Positions 8,147-16,929 are shown, numbered from the stretch's first letter. The stretch: DNA of 64,000 nucleotides from Nocardia coubleae NBRC 108252 (GCF_001612805.1 NZ_BDBD01000004.1:186001-250000), one strand, 5' to 3'. A program made the numbers and translations. Notes: generated from the letters alone by a model not told the origin.

Positions 8147-8770
8147 ATGTCGATGCCCCTGCAAGGTTCACTGTTCGACGGTGAGGCGATTGCGCTGGGT
8201 TCGCTGGACGCTCTCCGGCGGACCCAGCTCGACGCCACCGCCTGGGTCGATGTCGCGCCCGGATGGCTGAGCGGGGCGAGCGAGGTGTTCGATCGACTCG
8301 CCGAGCGGGTGCCCTGGCACGCCGAACGCAGGCCGATGTACGACCGGGTGGTCGACGTGCCGCGCCTGATCTCCTTCTTCGGCGAGCACGATCCTCTGCC
8401 GGATCGGGTGCTGGTCGAGGCGCGCGACGCCCTTACCGAGCACTATCTGCCCGAACTGGGCGAACCCTTCCGGACCGCAGGACTGTGCTTCTACCGCGAC
8501 GGTCGCGACAGCGTCGCCTGGCACGGCGACACCATCGGCCGTGGCGCCACCCACGACACCATGGTGGCGATCGTCTCCGTCGGCGCCCCGCGCGCCCTGC
8601 TCCTACGGCCCCGAGGTGGCGGCGCCAGCGTCCGCTTCACCGCAGGTCACGGCGATCTGCTCGTCATGGGCGGCGCGTGTCAGCGCACCTGGGAACACGC
8701 CGTTCCCAAGACCGCACGTCCGGTCGGTCCACGCATCAGCATCCAGTTCCGCCCCCGCGGCGTCCGCTGA
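8147..8770 (+). CDS. AlkB-like 2-oxoglutarate/Fe(II)-dependent dioxygenase, DNA-damage inducible
   Basis: Probable direct-reversal repair enzyme that oxidatively removes alkyl groups from nucleic-acid bases. In the 207-residue protein the iron ligands are H126 and D128 (WHGDT) and H184 (WEHAVPK); R196 and R202 in the GPRISIQFR tail would hold 2-oxoglutarate and complete the family signature. The N-terminal GSLFDGE resembles other AlkB homologues. A perfect LexA box and leaderless promoter precede it. A 2OG-dioxygenase gene is, as I recall, also in the LexA regulon of M. tuberculosis (Rv1000c), which fits. It converges with a tetR gene 18 bases away. Confidence 0.92.
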   Translation: MSMPLQGSLFDGEAIALGSLDALRRTQLDATAWVDVAPGWLSGASEVFDRLAERVPWHAERRPMYDRVVDVPRLISFFGEHDPLPDRVLVEARDALTEHYLPELGEPFRTAGLCFYRDGRDSVAWHGDTIGRGATHDTMVAIVSVGAPRALLLRPRGGGASVRFTAGHGDLLVMGGACQRTWEHAVPKTARPVGPRISIQFRPRGVR

Positions 8771-8788
8771 ACCGCCGCCGACGGCTCG

Positions 8789-9367
8789 TCATCGGGGCGC
8801 GTTCAGCACCGAGCGGACCATGTCCTGAACGGCCGCCCGTAGCCGCGCGACCTCCCCGGCCCTGGCCATCTGCTGGGCGAGGTCGCCACCGATCGACGAG
8901 AGCAGCAGCGCACCAACGGTTTCGACATCGAGATCAGGCCTGACCTCCCGGAGGAGCGTGCTGATGTGCTCGGCCCAGAACGCGTGGAACTCCTCGGTGC
9001 GCGGATGCGGCGGCATCGCGCGGTACGCGGCGATCAGCTCGACATGATCGGTCACCAGGCAGGTCATCGCATCGAAGAACGCGAGCAACCGGTCACCGGC
9101 GGGCGCGCCGGGCCCCAGCGGCGGCGGGCCGTCGAGAACTCGCGTCATGAGCTCGGTCGCGCCCTCCGCGATGAGTTCGTAGAGCAGGCCGGAGCGGCTT
9201 CCGAAACGATGGAAGATGGTGCCCTTCCCGACCCCCGCCGCCGCCGCGACCCGGTCCATGGTCACCCCGGCGGCGCCGTGTTCGTCGAGCAGCGCCATGG
9301 TCGCCTCGAGAATTGCCCGCCGGTTGCGCGCGGCATCGGCTCGTTCGACCCGACGGCCCTCGCCCAT
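8789..9367 (-). CDS. TetR/AcrR family transcriptional regulator
   Basis: DNA-binding domain at about residues 8-55 (RADAARNRRAILEATMALLDEHGAAGVTMDRVAAAAGVGKGTIFHRF pattern). The C-terminal part resembles TetR regulators with an SBP-type DUF ending. The ATG at 9367 stands 9 bases after GAGGAA, a better spacing than the upstream ATG at 9376, which remains possible. It is divergent from a quinone-oxidoreductase gene, and a 54-base inverted repeat lies between them, so it very probably represses that gene and perhaps itself. Confidence 0.9.
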   Translation of the reverse strand: MGEGRRVERADAARNRRAILEATMALLDEHGAAGVTMDRVAAAAGVGKGTIFHRFGSRSGLLYELIAEGATELMTRVLDGPPPLGPGAPAGDRLLAFFDAMTCLVTDHVELIAAYRAMPPHPRTEEFHAFWAEHISTLLREVRPDLDVETVGALLLSSIGGDLAQQMARAGEVARLRAAVQDMVRSVLNAPR

Positions 9368-9398
9368 CGCACTCATTTCCTCGGCACATGCCGATCCG

Positions 9399-9428
9399 TT
9401 GACAAAGTTGACCGACGGTCCATATCGT
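9399..9428 (+). promoter_or_regulatory. Candidate promoter of the quinone oxidoreductase gene
   Basis: TTGACA (9399-9404), an 18-base spacer and TATCGT (9423-9428). The left operator arm lies between the two hexamers, so repressor binding would block the promoter. Confidence 0.5.
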
Positions 9429-9460
9429 CTCTCACCGAGAGAACTGGACCGTCAGTCAAC
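9407..9460. promoter_or_regulatory. Paired TetR operator (16-bp inverted repeat with 22-base spacer)
   Basis: Left arm GTTGACCGACGGTCCA (9407-9422) and right arm TGGACCGTCAGTCAAC (9445-9460) match in 15 of 16 positions when one is reversed. Each arm is itself close to a palindrome (TTGACC-GAC-GGTCCA), so the element probably holds two TetR dimers, one over the promoter and one just before the start codon. Confidence 0.7.
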
Positions 9461-9473
9461 TTATGGAGTTCCG

Positions 9474-10439
9474 TTGCAAGCAATCGTAATGACCACCGCC
9501 GGCGCGCCCGAAGTCCTGGTCGTCGAGGAAGTCGACACCCCACGACCGGCAACGGGTGAGGTACTCGTCCGGATCGAAGCCATCCCGGTGCTCTACCCGG
9601 AGACCCTGATGCGGTCGGGAGCCTTCCCGTTTCCCGCGCGACTTCCCGCGGTGTTCGGGTTCCAGGCAGCGGGCACCGTGGTCGAGGTCGGTGCCGACGT
9701 AGATCAAGGGCTCGTCGGCTCACGCGTCGTCGTGTCCACACCCGGATTCGGGTCGTATGCCGAATATGTCGCGGTGCCGGCCGGTTCGGTCGATGCCGTC
9801 CCGGCCGGTCTCGAACTGGACGCCGCCGCGGCGATCCTGATGGCCGGGTCGGTGGCGATCGCGCTGTTCGACACCGCGGCGCCCAGCGCAGGGGAGACCG
9901 TGCTCGTCGAGGCAGCGGCGACCGGAGTGGGTGCGAGCCTCACCCGATTGTGCGCCGCGGCGGGACTGCGGGTGATCGCCACCGCGGGCGGCCCGGCGAA
10001 GGCCGAACTGGCCCGCGCCAACGGTGCGCACGAGGTCGTCGACCACAACGCACCGGACTGGGCGCGGCAACTGCCGGCACTGCTCGGCGACGACACCCTT
10101 GGCGTCGTCTTCGATTCGATCGGCGGCGACTCGCTGTCACCCGTGCTCGACTTCGTCACCCCGCTGCGCGGCCGAATCCTCAGCTACGGGTGGCTCGCCG
10201 GAGCCCCGGCGCAGGTCATGGCCGCGGAGCTGATCCTGCGTGGGCTCACGCTCACCGGGTGCGCGGGTCCGGCGTGGTTGGGCACGGTGGCCGCACACGG
10301 CGCGGCGGCGCTGGACGCCACGGCGCAGGGGCGGCTGGTTCCGGTGGTGGACGCGGTACTCCCGATGGCCGACGCCGCGAAGGCGCATCGGATGCTCGAG
10401 GATCGTGTCGCGATGGGCAGTGTGTTGTTGCGGCCGTGA
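9474..10439 (+). CDS. Zinc-independent MDR alcohol dehydrogenase / NADPH:quinone oxidoreductase-like
   Basis: A 321-residue medium-chain dehydrogenase/reductase of the quinone oxidoreductase branch. The N-terminal catalytic fold (MQAIVMTTAGAPEVLVVEEVDTP, VLVRIEAIPVLYPETLMRSGAFPF) lacks the cysteine cluster of structural zinc. The nucleotide site is VLVEAAATGVGASLTRLCAAAGLRVIATAGG around residues 142-172. It would reduce a quinone or activated double bond with NADPH. TTG at 9474 is preferred because GGAG sits 7 bases upstream; ATG 9489 is the alternative. Control by the divergent TetR is likely, consistent with a role in response to a toxic compound. Confidence 0.88.
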   Translation: MQAIVMTTAGAPEVLVVEEVDTPRPATGEVLVRIEAIPVLYPETLMRSGAFPFPARLPAVFGFQAAGTVVEVGADVDQGLVGSRVVVSTPGFGSYAEYVAVPAGSVDAVPAGLELDAAAAILMAGSVAIALFDTAAPSAGETVLVEAAATGVGASLTRLCAAAGLRVIATAGGPAKAELARANGAHEVVDHNAPDWARQLPALLGDDTLGVVFDSIGGDSLSPVLDFVTPLRGRILSYGWLAGAPAQVMAAELILRGLTLTGCAGPAWLGTVAAHGAAALDATAQGRLVPVVDAVLPMADAAKAHRMLEDRVAMGSVLLRP

Positions 10440-10570
10440 ATCAGCGGTCGGCAATCCGACCGGTCGGGTATGGGTCCACGGTCACCTGTTGATCCGAAAT
10501 GCGTTCTGTTGCTTGGGTATCGGACGATACTGGAGGGGCGTTGGAGTGCGCGGAACAGTGGGGTGGCGTG

Positions 10571-12544
10571 ATGGTTTCCAGTAATGATCATGAGGTTCTG
10601 CGGGTGCGGGCCGAGGAGACGCTCGCCGAGACCGTCGAGGAAATGCCGGGACGGTCGCGTGGCGTCTACACGTCGGTACTGCTGGCGGGACGGCAGCGGT
10701 GGCGGCTGCTGCTGCATCGTCGGCAGCCCGCGCCCGCGGGGCGCTGTGATGCGGTGATCGTCGGGCCCGGTGGGGTTTTCGCGGTCAACGTGGTGGACGA
10801 GTTGCCCGGTGAGGCGCAGCTCCGGCGGTTGCGCGCGCAAGCCGAGCAGATGTTCACCGGTGTGAAGATCGGGCCGAACGGCAACGAATTCGTGCGCGAG
10901 ACCGTCGAATTGGTGTTCGTGCTGCCACCGGGCAGGTACACCGGTGCGGACGGACGGTTCGTGGTGTGCACCGATGCCACGGTTCGGTCGTTGCTGAGTC
11001 GCAAGCCCGTGATGCCCGCCCGGCTGGCCGGTGCGCTCGCCGAACACACCGCGCGACGCAACTCCGACTACCGGGCGGTGCCCCGCGTGGAACCGGAGCA
11101 GGCACCCGCCGAGTCCGACGGCCTGCTCGACGTGGAGTCGCTGCGCACCGACCATCTGACCGGTGCGCTGCGTAAACCGTTCCCGACCTGGCTGTCGTTC
11201 CTCGATCCCGATCAGCTCGCCCTGGTGACCCGCAACCACAACGGGCCTGCCCGCATCGTCGGCCCGGCCGGATCGGGCAAGACAGTGCTGGCGCTGCACC
11301 GGATGGCGCACCGGGCGCGCCGCAGCACGGGACCGCTGCTGTTCACCACACTGGTGAAGAACCTGCCGCCGTGCCAGGAATCCGCGTTCGCCCGCCTGCT
11401 GCCGACGGTGGGTCGCGCGGAATTCACCAACCTGCACTCCTGGGCGCAGGACTTCCTCGCCGAACGCGGTATCCACCGCAAGATGGAACTGCGCCGCACC
11501 GAGACCGCGTTCAATCGCGCGTGGGCCAAGGTCGGCCGCTCGAGCCCGCTCACGAACGCCGCCCCCGATCCCCGCTACTGGCGCGAGGAGATCGATCGAG
11601 TGATCAAAGGCCGTGGCCTGCCACCCACGGAGGCGGGCTTCGACGCCTACGACGGGCTGGACCGCCGGGGCAGGCGCGTCGCGTTGCGCACCAGCCAGCG
11701 CGTACACGTGTGGAATCTGTACGTGGAATACGAGCGGATCCGCACCGAACGCCAGTGCTACGACGGCAACGACGTCATCACCGCCGCACTCGACGAACTG
11801 CGCACCAACCCGCTGCCGCGACCGTACGCGATGGTCGTTGTCGACGAAATGCAGGACATGACCCTGCAGGGAGTGCGCCTGGTGCACGCGCTCACCGGCG
11901 ACGAACCGAATTCGCTGCTGTTCGTCGGCGACCGCCAGCAGCAGATCTACGCGGGCGGTTGGCGTTTCATCGACGCCGACATCAACATCGTCGGTCGCAG
12001 CGAGAAGCTCACCAAGAACTACCGCAACCGGCACGCGATCCTGAAACTGGCCGCGAGCCTGGACGGCGCCTGCCCGGTCGACGATATCGACACCCCGGAC
12101 CGGCACAGCCTCGACCTCACCGATGCCGCCCTGCCCGACGGATACGCCGAACAGATCACCTGCACCAGCGCCGAACTGCCCGACCACCTTCGACGCCAGC
12201 TCGATCGTATTGTCGCCGAGGGGATCTCGCTGTCGGACACCGCCGTCATCACGATCACCAACGCCGAGGCCGAGGCTGTCCTGCGCACGCTGCGCGAATG
12301 GGGCATCGCGGCACAGGAGCTCGTCGACTATCGCTGCGCCGATACCGACAGCGGCGTCAAGGTCGGCACCGTGTACCGGGCGAAGGGCCTGGACTTCCGT
12401 GCGGTGATCCACCCGTTCACCCAACCCACCCCACCACCGCGCACCGATGCCGAGCAGGAACGCTACGACCTGCTGATGCGTCAGCAGTTCGTCGCGGTGA
12501 CCCGGGCCAGGGACTATGTCTGGCTGGGGATCGTGCGCGACTGA
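10571..12544 (+). CDS. UvrD/Rep-type superfamily 1 helicase with degenerate NERD-like N-terminus
   Basis: The 657-residue protein has a SF1 helicase core: Walker A GPAGSGKT at residues 231-238, an ALHRMAHRAR segment, VVDEMQDMTL (Walker B/motif II), VGDRQQQIYAGGWR (motif III), an arginine-rich KNYRNRHAI (motif IV), VKVGTVYRAKGLDF (motif V) and FVAVTRARDYVWL (motif VI). Residues 55-120 look like a NERD domain (CDAVIVGPGGVFAVNVVDE), but the usual E-x-K nuclease pair is replaced by N-V-V, so cutting activity is doubtful. It probably unwinds or clears DNA or RNA-DNA structures. ATG 10571 follows a GGGGTGG site. It heads a plus-strand run with a serpin and a second NERD protein. Confidence 0.85.
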   Translation: MVSSNDHEVLRVRAEETLAETVEEMPGRSRGVYTSVLLAGRQRWRLLLHRRQPAPAGRCDAVIVGPGGVFAVNVVDELPGEAQLRRLRAQAEQMFTGVKIGPNGNEFVRETVELVFVLPPGRYTGADGRFVVCTDATVRSLLSRKPVMPARLAGALAEHTARRNSDYRAVPRVEPEQAPAESDGLLDVESLRTDHLTGALRKPFPTWLSFLDPDQLALVTRNHNGPARIVGPAGSGKTVLALHRMAHRARRSTGPLLFTTLVKNLPPCQESAFARLLPTVGRAEFTNLHSWAQDFLAERGIHRKMELRRTETAFNRAWAKVGRSSPLTNAAPDPRYWREEIDRVIKGRGLPPTEAGFDAYDGLDRRGRRVALRTSQRVHVWNLYVEYERIRTERQCYDGNDVITAALDELRTNPLPRPYAMVVVDEMQDMTLQGVRLVHALTGDEPNSLLFVGDRQQQIYAGGWRFIDADINIVGRSEKLTKNYRNRHAILKLAASLDGACPVDDIDTPDRHSLDLTDAALPDGYAEQITCTSAELPDHLRRQLDRIVAEGISLSDTAVITITNAEAEAVLRTLREWGIAAQELVDYRCADTDSGVKVGTVYRAKGLDFRAVIHPFTQPTPPPRTDAEQERYDLLMRQQFVAVTRARDYVWLGIVRD

Positions 12545-12591
12545 TCGGCTGTGCCGCCGTGGGAAGACGGCGAGATGTCGGTGGTTGGTCG

Positions 12592-12597
12592 TAAGAT
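12592..12597 (+). promoter_or_regulatory. Candidate -10 element of the serpin gene
   Basis: TAAGAT, 8 bases before an in-frame ATG at 12606 and 23 before the ATG at 12621. Transcription from here would give either a leaderless mRNA (start 12606) or a short leader with GGGGAG (12608-12613) ahead of 12621. Confidence 0.4.
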
Positions 12598-12620
12598 CGG
12601 CGCCCATGGGGAGTTTGCTG

Positions 12621-13790
12621 ATGCCACACGTCCGCTCGGCCAACGAGCTCACGGCGCGGTGGTGCACCACCTTCGGGGGCGCGAACACGGCGGTGTCGGC
12701 GGCCGGGCTGTGGCCGTTGCTCGCCGTACTCGCGGGTGCGGCGCAGGGACCGGCCAGGACCGAATTGGCCGTTGCCCTGGGGATTCCGGCCGACGAGGCG
12801 CATGCGGCCGGGCTGGCGATGCTGAAATCACTCGACGATTCCCGGGAGGTGTCGACGGCGATCGGCGCATGGGCGAAGGCGGGTCTGCCTGTGCGCCCGG
12901 AGTGGATCGCGAGTATGCCGGCCGGAACCGTGGGCGAGCTGGGTGATCCTGCGGCACTGGATGCTTGGGCGCGGGAGCAGACCGGCGGGTTGATCGGGAA
13001 ATTCCCGGTGCCGATCTCGCCTTCGACCGTATTCGCGCTGGCCACAGCCCTGTTGGCGCGGACCAAGTGGATCACACCGTTCGACGAGATTCTGTGGACG
13101 CCCGAAACCGGTCCCTGGCAGGGGCATCGCGGCACCGGGCTGTACCGGAGCAGCTATCCCGACGGCAGTGTGTCCGTTCTCGGTTCGGACGTCACCAGGG
13201 TGATCGTCGCCGGTCGTGGCGAGCTGGACGTTCATCTCCTGATCGGTACCGACCCTCGCCATGCCGTGGAGGCGGGTATCGCGGCACTCGACGGGTCCCT
13301 GCCCGCGACGTCGGACCTCCCGGTGGGAACGACTGCCCCCTGTCTGACCGTCGAGCGGCGTGAGACCGTCGACGGCGACTCTGTTGTCCTGACGCTCCCG
13401 CCCTTCGACATCGCCGCACACCACAATCTTCTCGACCACGCCGCGCTGTTCGGCCTCTCTGCCGCCCGTGACTCTTCGCGAGGGCATTTTCCGGGCATCA
13501 GCTCGTTCCCGCTCGCCGTCGAAGCCGCGGCGCAGAATGTGATCGCACGGTTCGACGCCGCGGGTTTCGAGGCGGCCGCGGTGACCGCGGTCGCCGTGAG
13601 CCTCGGCGGCCTTCCCCAACTGAACTGGGCGACGGTCACCTCGGTGAACATCGATCGGCCTTTCGGATTCCTCGCCGTCGACCGGCCGACCGGGTTGGTG
13701 CTCGTCGCGGGCCAGGTCGCCACACCCCCACTCACCTGGGCACGTCCGGCGGGCGACGACCCACGGCCACCCGGAAGCGCGCCGTGGTGA
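12621..13790 (+). CDS. Serpin family protein (serine protease inhibitor-like)
   Basis: The 389-residue protein has the length and ending of a serpin: AKWI-type strand (LLARTKWITPFDE) near residue 150 and the C-terminal signature region NIDRPFGFLAVDRPTGLVLVAGQV. Serpins trap a protease through cleavage of an exposed loop; here the hinge and loop would be around residues 312-330 (AGFEAAAVTAVAVSLGG), where the run of Ala/Thr/Val small residues is what inhibitory serpins need. No signal peptide is seen, so the protein is probably cytoplasmic. Serpins are sparse in bacteria. ATG 12621 is preferred for its GGGGAG site; ATG 12606 is possible. It lies between two NERD-type genes. Confidence 0.85.
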   Translation: MPHVRSANELTARWCTTFGGANTAVSAAGLWPLLAVLAGAAQGPARTELAVALGIPADEAHAAGLAMLKSLDDSREVSTAIGAWAKAGLPVRPEWIASMPAGTVGELGDPAALDAWAREQTGGLIGKFPVPISPSTVFALATALLARTKWITPFDEILWTPETGPWQGHRGTGLYRSSYPDGSVSVLGSDVTRVIVAGRGELDVHLLIGTDPRHAVEAGIAALDGSLPATSDLPVGTTAPCLTVERRETVDGDSVVLTLPPFDIAAHHNLLDHAALFGLSAARDSSRGHFPGISSFPLAVEAAAQNVIARFDAAGFEAAAVTAVAVSLGGLPQLNWATVTSVNIDRPFGFLAVDRPTGLVLVAGQVATPPLTWARPAGDDPRPPGSAPW

Positions 13791-13898
13791 AATGGGTAAT
13801 CATTCTTACCGAACACGTTGCTCGGCAACAAGATTCGGAACGGCACGGGGAGGCCGTATTCTGGTAGGGGTCCGCAGTCGGGTGCTCAGGGGGTCGTG

Positions 13899-15959
13899 GT
13901 GATCGTCGTTGTCGCGGACGAGACCGAACTCGAAGGCGCGGAACAGATCGTCGGTGCGGCGATCCGCGACGAGGCATTCCGGGCCGGTGGCGTCGCGGTC
14001 TTCCGTTGCCATGTGCCGGAGAACCGGGGCGGGTCGGTCGAGGTCGACGCGCTGGTATGCACCCCGCAGACCGTGACCATCCTGGAGGTCAAGGGTTTCA
14101 CCACCCGCCAGGAAGGCACCCTCGCCACCCCACCGAACGGGCCGTGGACCATCGACGGCGCCCCCGCGGCGCTGTATCACGCCGCGCGCGTGCCGAACCC
14201 GTTCGTGCAGGTGCGCAGGCAGGTGTTCGCGGCGAAAAGCCTGCTGCAGCAGTCCGGGATCTTCGGCTGGGTGAACGCGGTCATCGCACTGGTCCCCCAG
14301 CCGGGCGCCCAGATCACCATCGAAGAGACACGCATCGCCGACGGGTACCGCGCGGTGATCGTCGACCGCGACGACTTCACCGCGTTGCACGACTATTTCG
14401 AAGCCGAGATCGGGCGAACCGTTCGGCTCAGCGTCGAGGACGTCGCGCGGGTGTTCACGGCCCTCAATCTCGGCCACCTGCTGCCCTCGACCGACGACCT
14501 GACGGCGCAGGGGTTCCCGGACGAACTCGAAGCGGCAGCCACCAGCAGGCCCGCGGCGCCCGCGTCACCGGCGGAGCTCGGTTCACTGTCCGGTTCGGCG
14601 GCAACGCCTTCCGAGGACGAGAAGGTCGAGGCGACTCGTCACGAACCGGTGGTGGCGGGTCAGTCGCCTACGCCCGCGTTCTTGGCGGCGATCGACCGGC
14701 TGGCGAACCGGCCGCATCGGTCGGCGCCCACAACGACCTCCGCTACGACCGGGACCACCCCTGCCGAACAGGAATCGGCACCGGTTGGTGCGGGGCCACC
14801 CGATGACGTAGTGACGAGCACTCAGGTTCCGAATCCGGCTGAGGCATCGGCTGATCCGGTGTCCCCGGACCACACCACGGCGAGCTCCAGCGCACCGCCA
14901 CTCCGCGGCGACACCGAAGAACCGGCCGACGGGCGGTGGGATGACGATGTCGACGTTCGCGATTCCGGCCACGTCGTCTCGCTGAGCAAGAGCGACAGCG
15001 GTGCACCGGAGCGCCTTCCTCCCGCGCCCGAGCCGGTGCACGATTCGAGCACGACCGCGGAACCCGATGAGCGACACGATGATTCCCGCACGGCCGATTC
15101 CCGGAGGCCGCGCGGCGAAAGCTGGTCGTCCGGTGCGGCCGCCGCTTCTTGGAGCACCCCGTCGAGCACCGAGACGCACTCGTCGAATTCGGGCAACTGG
15201 ACCGATTGGGTCGGCCACGAGCAACCCGCGCGGCGTCCGTCGCTGCGCCGGCGCTGGCGCGACTTCCGGCGCACCGGATCGCTCCAGCGGACCGGGCCGA
15301 GCGGACCATCACTGCGTGAGCGCTGGCAGAACCGCCCTGTCCGCGAGCGTGCGGAGCGCGGCAGGAGTCTGCCGAAGATCGGTGCGGGGCTCGGCCTGAT
15401 CCTGTTCATCTTCTTGTTCGGGGCCGGGTTCTTCGCCATCACGGCGGTGCAGGCGAGCCGATTCGAGATGTCAGACTACGACCGTATGTGCGGGCCGGAC
15501 AAGAAACCGTTCCCGAACGCCGCCCCCTATCAGCGTGGCGATGTGGCGCCGATCTATCTCTCCGGCCATCTCACGAGCATGGTCCGACCGGAGGATTCGA
15601 GCGCGTGGCGCCCGACCGACCCGTCATCGGTGCAGCTCATCGCCTGCATGAAGCAGCTGGAACTGCGCGACCTCGTCCAGACCTGCCAGTACGCGCCCTC
15701 GCCCAGCGCACCGGTGGGCCGCACGGTCAACCTGTTCCGCGCCACCTACGAGGTGACCGTCTACGAGCTGCGCACCGGACGCGAAGTCGCCAAGGCGACC
15801 ATGCTCGGCGAGCGCTACTCCAACGACCCGGCCAACACCGACCCCGACCGCTGCCGCGCGGCGGGCGACGCACCCGACTACCTGGGCAGGCGTCTCGGTC
15901 AACCGTCGGGCGCACAGATCGAAAGCTTCCTCGCACCCCTCGTCCACGCCCGCCGCTGA
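13899..15959 (+). CDS. NERD-domain single-pass membrane protein with long disordered linker
   Basis: Residues 15-190 form a nuclease-related (NERD) domain: VEVDALV with D50 and ILEVKGF with E63 and K65 give the D...E-x-K pattern of the PD-(D/E)XK fold, so activity is plausible. Residues 210-480 are low-complexity, rich in Pro, Ser, Thr, Asp and Arg. One membrane helix is at about 493-518 (GLGLILFIFLFGAGFFAITAV), and the last 170 residues contain four Cys and should lie outside the membrane. GTG 13899 was chosen because AGGGGG precedes it and a -10 (TATTCT, 13857-13862) lies after the first ATG of the open frame at 13818. Substrate unknown. Confidence 0.75.
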   Translation: MIVVVADETELEGAEQIVGAAIRDEAFRAGGVAVFRCHVPENRGGSVEVDALVCTPQTVTILEVKGFTTRQEGTLATPPNGPWTIDGAPAALYHAARVPNPFVQVRRQVFAAKSLLQQSGIFGWVNAVIALVPQPGAQITIEETRIADGYRAVIVDRDDFTALHDYFEAEIGRTVRLSVEDVARVFTALNLGHLLPSTDDLTAQGFPDELEAAATSRPAAPASPAELGSLSGSAATPSEDEKVEATRHEPVVAGQSPTPAFLAAIDRLANRPHRSAPTTTSATTGTTPAEQESAPVGAGPPDDVVTSTQVPNPAEASADPVSPDHTTASSSAPPLRGDTEEPADGRWDDDVDVRDSGHVVSLSKSDSGAPERLPPAPEPVHDSSTTAEPDERHDDSRTADSRRPRGESWSSGAAAASWSTPSSTETHSSNSGNWTDWVGHEQPARRPSLRRRWRDFRRTGSLQRTGPSGPSLRERWQNRPVRERAERGRSLPKIGAGLGLILFIFLFGAGFFAITAVQASRFEMSDYDRMCGPDKKPFPNAAPYQRGDVAPIYLSGHLTSMVRPEDSSAWRPTDPSSVQLIACMKQLELRDLVQTCQYAPSPSAPVGRTVNLFRATYEVTVYELRTGREVAKATMLGERYSNDPANTDPDRCRAAGDAPDYLGRRLGQPSGAQIESFLAPLVHARR

Positions 15960-16106
15960 CCCTCTTGACCTCGAGCCCACTTGAGGTTGCAGGATCATCG
16001 GGTGCCCACGCACACCCGACACCGCGCTACCCGGCGCGGCCGCGCCTCCGCCGGTTTCCTCGTACACCCACCGGCGGAGGCCGTCGGACCACGGCCCGAA
16101 CAGCGA

Positions 16107-16138
16107 ACAGCCGCACGCTCGTTCGAGCGCGCGGCTGT
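16107..16138. terminator. Strong bidirectional hairpin between convergent genes
   Basis: ACAGCCGC ... GCGGCTGT (8 bp) encloses CGCTCG-TT-CGAGCG (6 bp) with one A-C mismatch between them: a 15-bp stem with a two-base loop. It lies in the 192-base gap between the NERD protein gene (+) and the YciI gene (-) and would serve both. Confidence 0.7.
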
Positions 16139-16151
16139 CGGCGGAACGGGA

Positions 16152-16415
16152 TCACGCGGAGACGGTGATCGTCCATTCGTGAATGGTCAGTTCCGAAACA
16201 CCCATGGTGTGCAGTGGATCGGAGTGCACGATTGCTGTTGCGGCGTCCAGGTTTTCGGCCAGCACCACATAGGCGCCGCCGGTGCCGTCGCTGAATCCAC
16301 CGCTCTCCTGCAGCTGACCTTTCGCGAGCAGGTCACGCAGGAATTCGCGGTGCGGCTCGATGACCGAGGCGTCGAACCCGGGCGTGCGCCGGGCCATCAC
16401 CAGGTACTTGGCCAC
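16152..16415 (-). CDS. YciI family protein
   Basis: An 87-residue YciI-like protein starting VAKYLVMARRTPGFDASVIEPHREFLRDLLAKG. The family has a ferredoxin-like fold with a conserved His-Asp pair (here H28 and D66-type residues in HSDPLHTMGVSELTIHEW), suggesting an enzyme, but the reaction is unknown. GTG 16415 is two bases after the nusB stop, so it is the last gene of the pepQ-efp-nusB transcript. The longer upstream frame is a shadow of nusB. Confidence 0.85.
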   Translation of the reverse strand: MAKYLVMARRTPGFDASVIEPHREFLRDLLAKGQLQESGGFSDGTGGAYVVLAENLDAATAIVHSDPLHTMGVSELTIHEWTITVSA

Positions 16416-16417
16416 GC

Positions 16418-16927
16418 TCAGGCCTCCGGTTCCTGCCGAGGTGCCCGTGTCGCGGCCGCGGCGGCCCGCACCTGCGGCGCCACCTGCACGACCTGGCCGA
16501 GCACACCGTTCACGAACGACGGGGAATCGTCGGTGGACAGCTCCTTGGCCAGCTCCACGGCCTCGTCGACCGCGACGACCGGGGGCACGTCGGTGGCGTG
16601 GAACAGCTCCCACACCGCGATCCGCAGGATGGCCCGGTCCACGGCGGGCAGCCGCGTCAGGGTCCAGTCCTGCAGGTAGGACTCGATGGTGCCGTCCACC
16701 CGGTCGAGGTCGTCGGCGACGCCCTCGACGAGGGTGTTGGTGTATGGGTGCACAGGGGCCACGCTCTGATCGCGGGTCGCGAGCTCGGCCCGCTCGGCCA
16801 GCAGATCGGAGACGTCGACGTCACGCGCCTCCGCCTCGAACAGCATGTCCACAGCACGGCGACGCGCCTTGTGGCGCGCACCGAGCTTCTTGTACGAGCC
16901 CTTCTTGTCTGCCGGGGAGTCCGCCAC
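16418..16927 (-). CDS. nusB: Transcription antitermination factor NusB
   Basis: NusB binds boxA RNA with NusE (ribosomal protein S10) and helps rRNA transcription resist termination. The 169-residue all-helical protein has the N-terminal [19 protein letters not shown] and the C-terminal [51 protein letters not shown], the two best conserved blocks of the family. Short N- and C-terminal tails are normal for actinobacteria. GTG 16927 begins two bases after the efp stop, indicating cotranscription with efp and pepQ. Confidence 0.96.
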   Translation of the reverse strand: MADSPADKKGSYKKLGARHKARRRAVDMLFEAEARDVDVSDLLAERAELATRDQSVAPVHPYTNTLVEGVADDLDRVDGTIESYLQDWTLTRLPAVDRAILRIAVWELFHATDVPPVVAVDEAVELAKELSTDDSPSFVNGVLGQVVQVAPQVRAAAAATRAPRQEPEA

Positions 16928-16929
16928 GA

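Noticed and set aside
10184..13135. A 983-codon open frame on the minus strand across the helicase and serpin genes
   Set aside because: It is antisense to two genes with clear domain motifs, has low-complexity Arg/Gly/His composition with no recognisable domain, and no ribosome site. High GC makes such shadow frames common.
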